64,000 nucleotides of DNA, taken from the NCBI GenBank assembly GCA_965200355.1, contig OZ241351.1, positions 1,922,001 through 1,986,000 of the forward strand. The letters are read 5' to 3'. How positions within the stretch are numbered: the stretch's first letter is position 1; each line of letters opens with the position of its first letter. This document shows positions 62,159 to 64,000 of this stretch, piece by piece. This DNA is from Bin18 sp965200355. Lineage in GTDB: Bacteria; Desulfobacterota; Binatia; Bin18. Both the position numbers and the translations under genes were made by a program. The notes under the pieces were generated by a model. That model saw nothing but the letters and a program-made list of their open reading frames with translations, was not told the DNA's origin and made no database searches.

Positions 62159-62974
62159 ATGTGCCGTTTTGTTGTGTATCGCGGAAAGCCGATTGCCCTC
62201 GCTCGCGTTATCAGCGCGCCCGAGCACTCCCTGATAGAGCAGAGTTATCGGCCTCAAGAGATGACCGTCGGCACGGTCAATGTGGATGGGTTTGGGGTTG
62301 GGTGGTATAATCGTGCGCTTGACCCCACGCCGTGTATCTATACCAATATCGTCCCGATCTGGAATGATCGCAATTTGCCCGGCTTAAGCCGCCATATTGT
62401 TTCGGACTGCATTGTCGCCACCGTTCGGGGGGCCACCCCTGGTTACGGAATCGACCAGAGCAACTGTCAGCCGTTTACCTACGGTCGTCTGTCGTTCATG
62501 CACAACGGTTTTCTTGAAAAGGCCCGCGATGGCCTGCTGCGCACGATCCGCGGAGCCCTGCGCGATGAGTATTATCGTCTCATTCGGGGCTCGACCGATT
62601 CTGAGCATATCTTTGCGCTGCTGCTGAACTTTCTGCACGGTCAGGAGCAGACCGCCCAGGCATATGCGGCTGCCATGCGGCAAACGGTTGCCCAGTTGCT
62701 GGACTGGACCCGCGGTCAGGCGGTCCATATGGGGCTGAACCTGGTGCTCTCCGACGGGGTGCAGGTGGTGGCGCTCCGCTTTGCAAATACCTCTCCGGCG
62801 CCGTCCCTGTATTATGTATGCAATGGGACGGATTTTTCCGAGGCGGTGGTCATTGCCTCAGAAAGACTGTCTGCCGACCCAGGCTGGCAAGCGGTCCCGG
62901 AGGGGCATATCGTGATCTGCCAGAACGCCACGGATATCGCCCTGGTCGCCCTCGACGGCCAGGAGGCGGCATGA
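62159..62974 (+). CDS. egtC: Class II glutamine amidotransferase, EgtC-like
   Basis: 271 residues starting MCRFVVYRGKPI, so Cys2 becomes the N-terminal nucleophile after Met removal. VNVDGFGVGWYN, ATVRGATPGYGIDQSNCQP and FTYGRLSFMHNGFLEK are Ntn-amidotransferase motifs. EgtC removes glutamate from gamma-glutamyl-hercynylcysteine sulfoxide. Its TGA overlaps the next ATG by four bases, giving strong coupling to egtB. Confidence 0.88.
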   Translation: MCRFVVYRGKPIALARVISAPEHSLIEQSYRPQEMTVGTVNVDGFGVGWYNRALDPTPCIYTNIVPIWNDRNLPGLSRHIVSDCIVATVRGATPGYGIDQSNCQPFTYGRLSFMHNGFLEKARDGLLRTIRGALRDEYYRLIRGSTDSEHIFALLLNFLHGQEQTAQAYAAAMRQTVAQLLDWTRGQAVHMGLNLVLSDGVQVVALRFANTSPAPSLYYVCNGTDFSEAVVIASERLSADPGWQAVPEGHIVICQNATDIALVALDGQEAA

Positions 62975-64000
62975 TCGATATTGCGGACTTTCAACAGCGG
63001 ATGGTGGAGGCGCGGGCGTATACGAAGTCCTTGTTCGCGGCTATCGACCCGCACGACTTCAATCGCCAAGCCCACCCCGAGTTCAGTCCAGTCGGCTGGC
63101 ACCTCGGCCATATTGGCGTGATCGAAGGTTTCTGGATTCTCCAGCAGTGTCAGCGCGCGCCCTCGCTGTCGTCTGAGTATGGCGCGCTTTTCTCTCCGCT
63201 TGAGAACCCCAAAGAGAACCGGGGGCATCTCCCCGCCGCGTCCGAGATATTGGCCTATCTGGACGACGTTCGCGCCCGGGTATTTGCCTTTCTGGAGCGG
63301 GGGGAGTGGCCGGATACTCATCCCCTGCTGGGGGAAGGCCGCCTCCTGAATATGCTTCTCCAACACGAAGAACAACATACCGAGACGATTGTGTTGATTC
63401 TCAATCTGCTTGCGGCCGGCCGCTTCGACGCTGGCGAGGGGGACCTCTGCCCTTCTCCATCTGCCCCGTGCCGGCGTCCTCCTCCGTGCTCCAATCAAAA
63501 AACCATGGTCCGTATTCCCGCTGGAGCCTACCGCATGGGCAGCGACGACAGCGCGCGCACCCTGGACAATGAGCGGCCTGTTCAGCCGGTCTGGCTGGCG
63601 GAGTTCTGGATTGATCCAACACCGGTCACAAACGCCGATTTCCTGGCATTCATGGAGGCTGGAGGCTATCAGAACCCGGCCTGGTGGAGTCGGCAGGGGT
63701 GGCACTGGCGCGAGAAGAATCAGATGACCCATCCCTTGCACTGGCGCCCTGGGGGGACCCGGGGGCGCTGGCTGGAGATTGACCCGTTCGGCGTCTCACT
63801 GCTGGACCCGGCCCAACCGGTGCGGTGTGTGAGCTGGTATGAGGCCGAGACCTATGCCGGCTGGGTCGGGAAACGGCTGCCGACTGAGGCCGAATGGGAA
63901 AAAGCGGCCTGGTGGGAGGCCGCGCAGGCAGACCCTCCAGCGTCTCGGCTCGGTCTGCTTGGCGGGGTCTGGGAGTGGACCCACACTTGGTTCCAGCCCT
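62971..64000 (+). CDS. egtB: EgtB-type hercynine oxygenase, cut by the window edge
   Basis: 343 residues present, open to the window end. The DinB-like half has GWHLGHIG (His44) and the iron-binding HEEQHTE at 132-138 (HX3HXE). The FGE/sulfatase-modifying half begins MVRIPAGAYRMGSDD and includes WIDPTPVTNADFLAFM and GKRLPTEAEWEKAAW. This is the EgtB order. It forms the C-S bond to the imidazole ring. Selenoneine synthase SenA is a relative, but the linked egtC points to the sulfur pathway. No egtD is visible within the window. Confidence 0.88.
   Translation, partial: MIDIADFQQRMVEARAYTKSLFAAIDPHDFNRQAHPEFSPVGWHLGHIGVIEGFWILQQCQRAPSLSSEYGALFSPLENPKENRGHLPAASEILAYLDDVRARVFAFLERGEWPDTHPLLGEGRLLNMLLQHEEQHTETIVLILNLLAAGRFDAGEGDLCPSPSAPCRRPPPCSNQKTMVRIPAGAYRMGSDDSARTLDNERPVQPVWLAEFWIDPTPVTNADFLAFMEAGGYQNPAWWSRQGWHWREKNQMTHPLHWRPGGTRGRWLEIDPFGVSLLDPAQPVRCVSWYEAETYAGWVGKRLPTEAEWEKAAWWEAAQADPPASRLGLLGGVWEWTHTWFQP

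Noticed and set aside
62971..64000. SenA-type selenoneine synthase instead of EgtB
   Set aside because: The coupled egtC points to a gamma-glutamylcysteine route; no senB or senC neighbour is seen, though the right side is outside the window.

Overview
The window is high-GC DNA from what looks like an uncultured Gram-negative bacterium. The Gram-negative call rests on a PagL-type outer-membrane barrel, a squalene-hopene cyclase, and an L33 protein without zinc cysteines. The mix of genes (paired hydantoinase subunits, many SDR, LLM and crotonase catabolic enzymes, a selenocysteine-containing UGSC protein, SNF-style single-gene operons on both strands) resembles metagenomic lineages such as Tectomicrobia, Binatota or unplaced Deltaproteobacteria. 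That placement is inference; there is no rRNA gene here. Genes are packed in short operons on both strands. No stretch over about 300 bases lacks a gene.

Layout. 1-6000: start of a leftward gene, a 6-oxocamphor-hydrolase-like crotonase, a broken RlmL-like methyltransferase, an amidase, a GST, SixA, and a PPK2 polyphosphate kinase interrupted by a 17-bp tandem repeat. 6000-16000: an HTH/ATPase/STAS-like regulator with an operator-like dyad, hyuA-hyuB, a HicB relic, an LLM oxidoreductase, two paralogous SDRs around a repeat-rich membrane protein, and an MBL hydrolase. 15861-20232: a UGSC selenoprotein (in-frame UGA plus a SECIS-like hairpin) with a conserved partner, a MetX-like hydrolase and an HpaB-like monooxygenase. 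20380-25700: CHAD and CYTH genes meeting tail to tail, a D-aminoacylase-like amidohydrolase, an NTF2-like protein, and rpmB-rpmG with a clean terminator.

25765-35245: VOC protein, nitroreductase, CitE-like lyase, squalene-hopene cyclase, a doubly frameshifted potassium channel, a frameshifted zinc-ribbon gene, tRNA-Leu(CAA), methylmalonyl-CoA mutase large subunit, an MDR dehydrogenase and an FlK-like thioesterase. 35296-42621: repeat-rich coiled-coil membrane proteins, a secreted repeat protein, a tRNA-binding protein, a JAMM protease, PagL-like barrel, a PEP-mutase/isocitrate-lyase enzyme and a ferredoxin/zinc-ribbon fusion. 42804-54677: RNase Z-like MBL, PPOX protein, class III aminotransferase, PRISE-like reductase, a luxC-luxE-like pair, TPR and hydrolase genes, Nudix, LysE, a broken DUF72 gene and another SDR.

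54786-58150 is an AT-richer island. A DUF3883 (NO VEIN C-terminal) nuclease-like gene and a sacsin/NO VEIN-type GHKL ATPase sit against a truncated amidase gene, which suggests an acquired, possibly defence-related module. The right end holds an FBT-like transporter, a GST and an operon of cupin, ATP-grasp ligase, EgtC and EgtB (cut by the window edge), most simply read as ergothioneine-type synthesis with a non-standard ligase.

Several conserved genes carry one-base indels, most in or next to short homopolymers (1238, 30530, 30777, 53241, 53592, 57774). Part of the apparent pseudogenisation may therefore be assembly or read error rather than biology.
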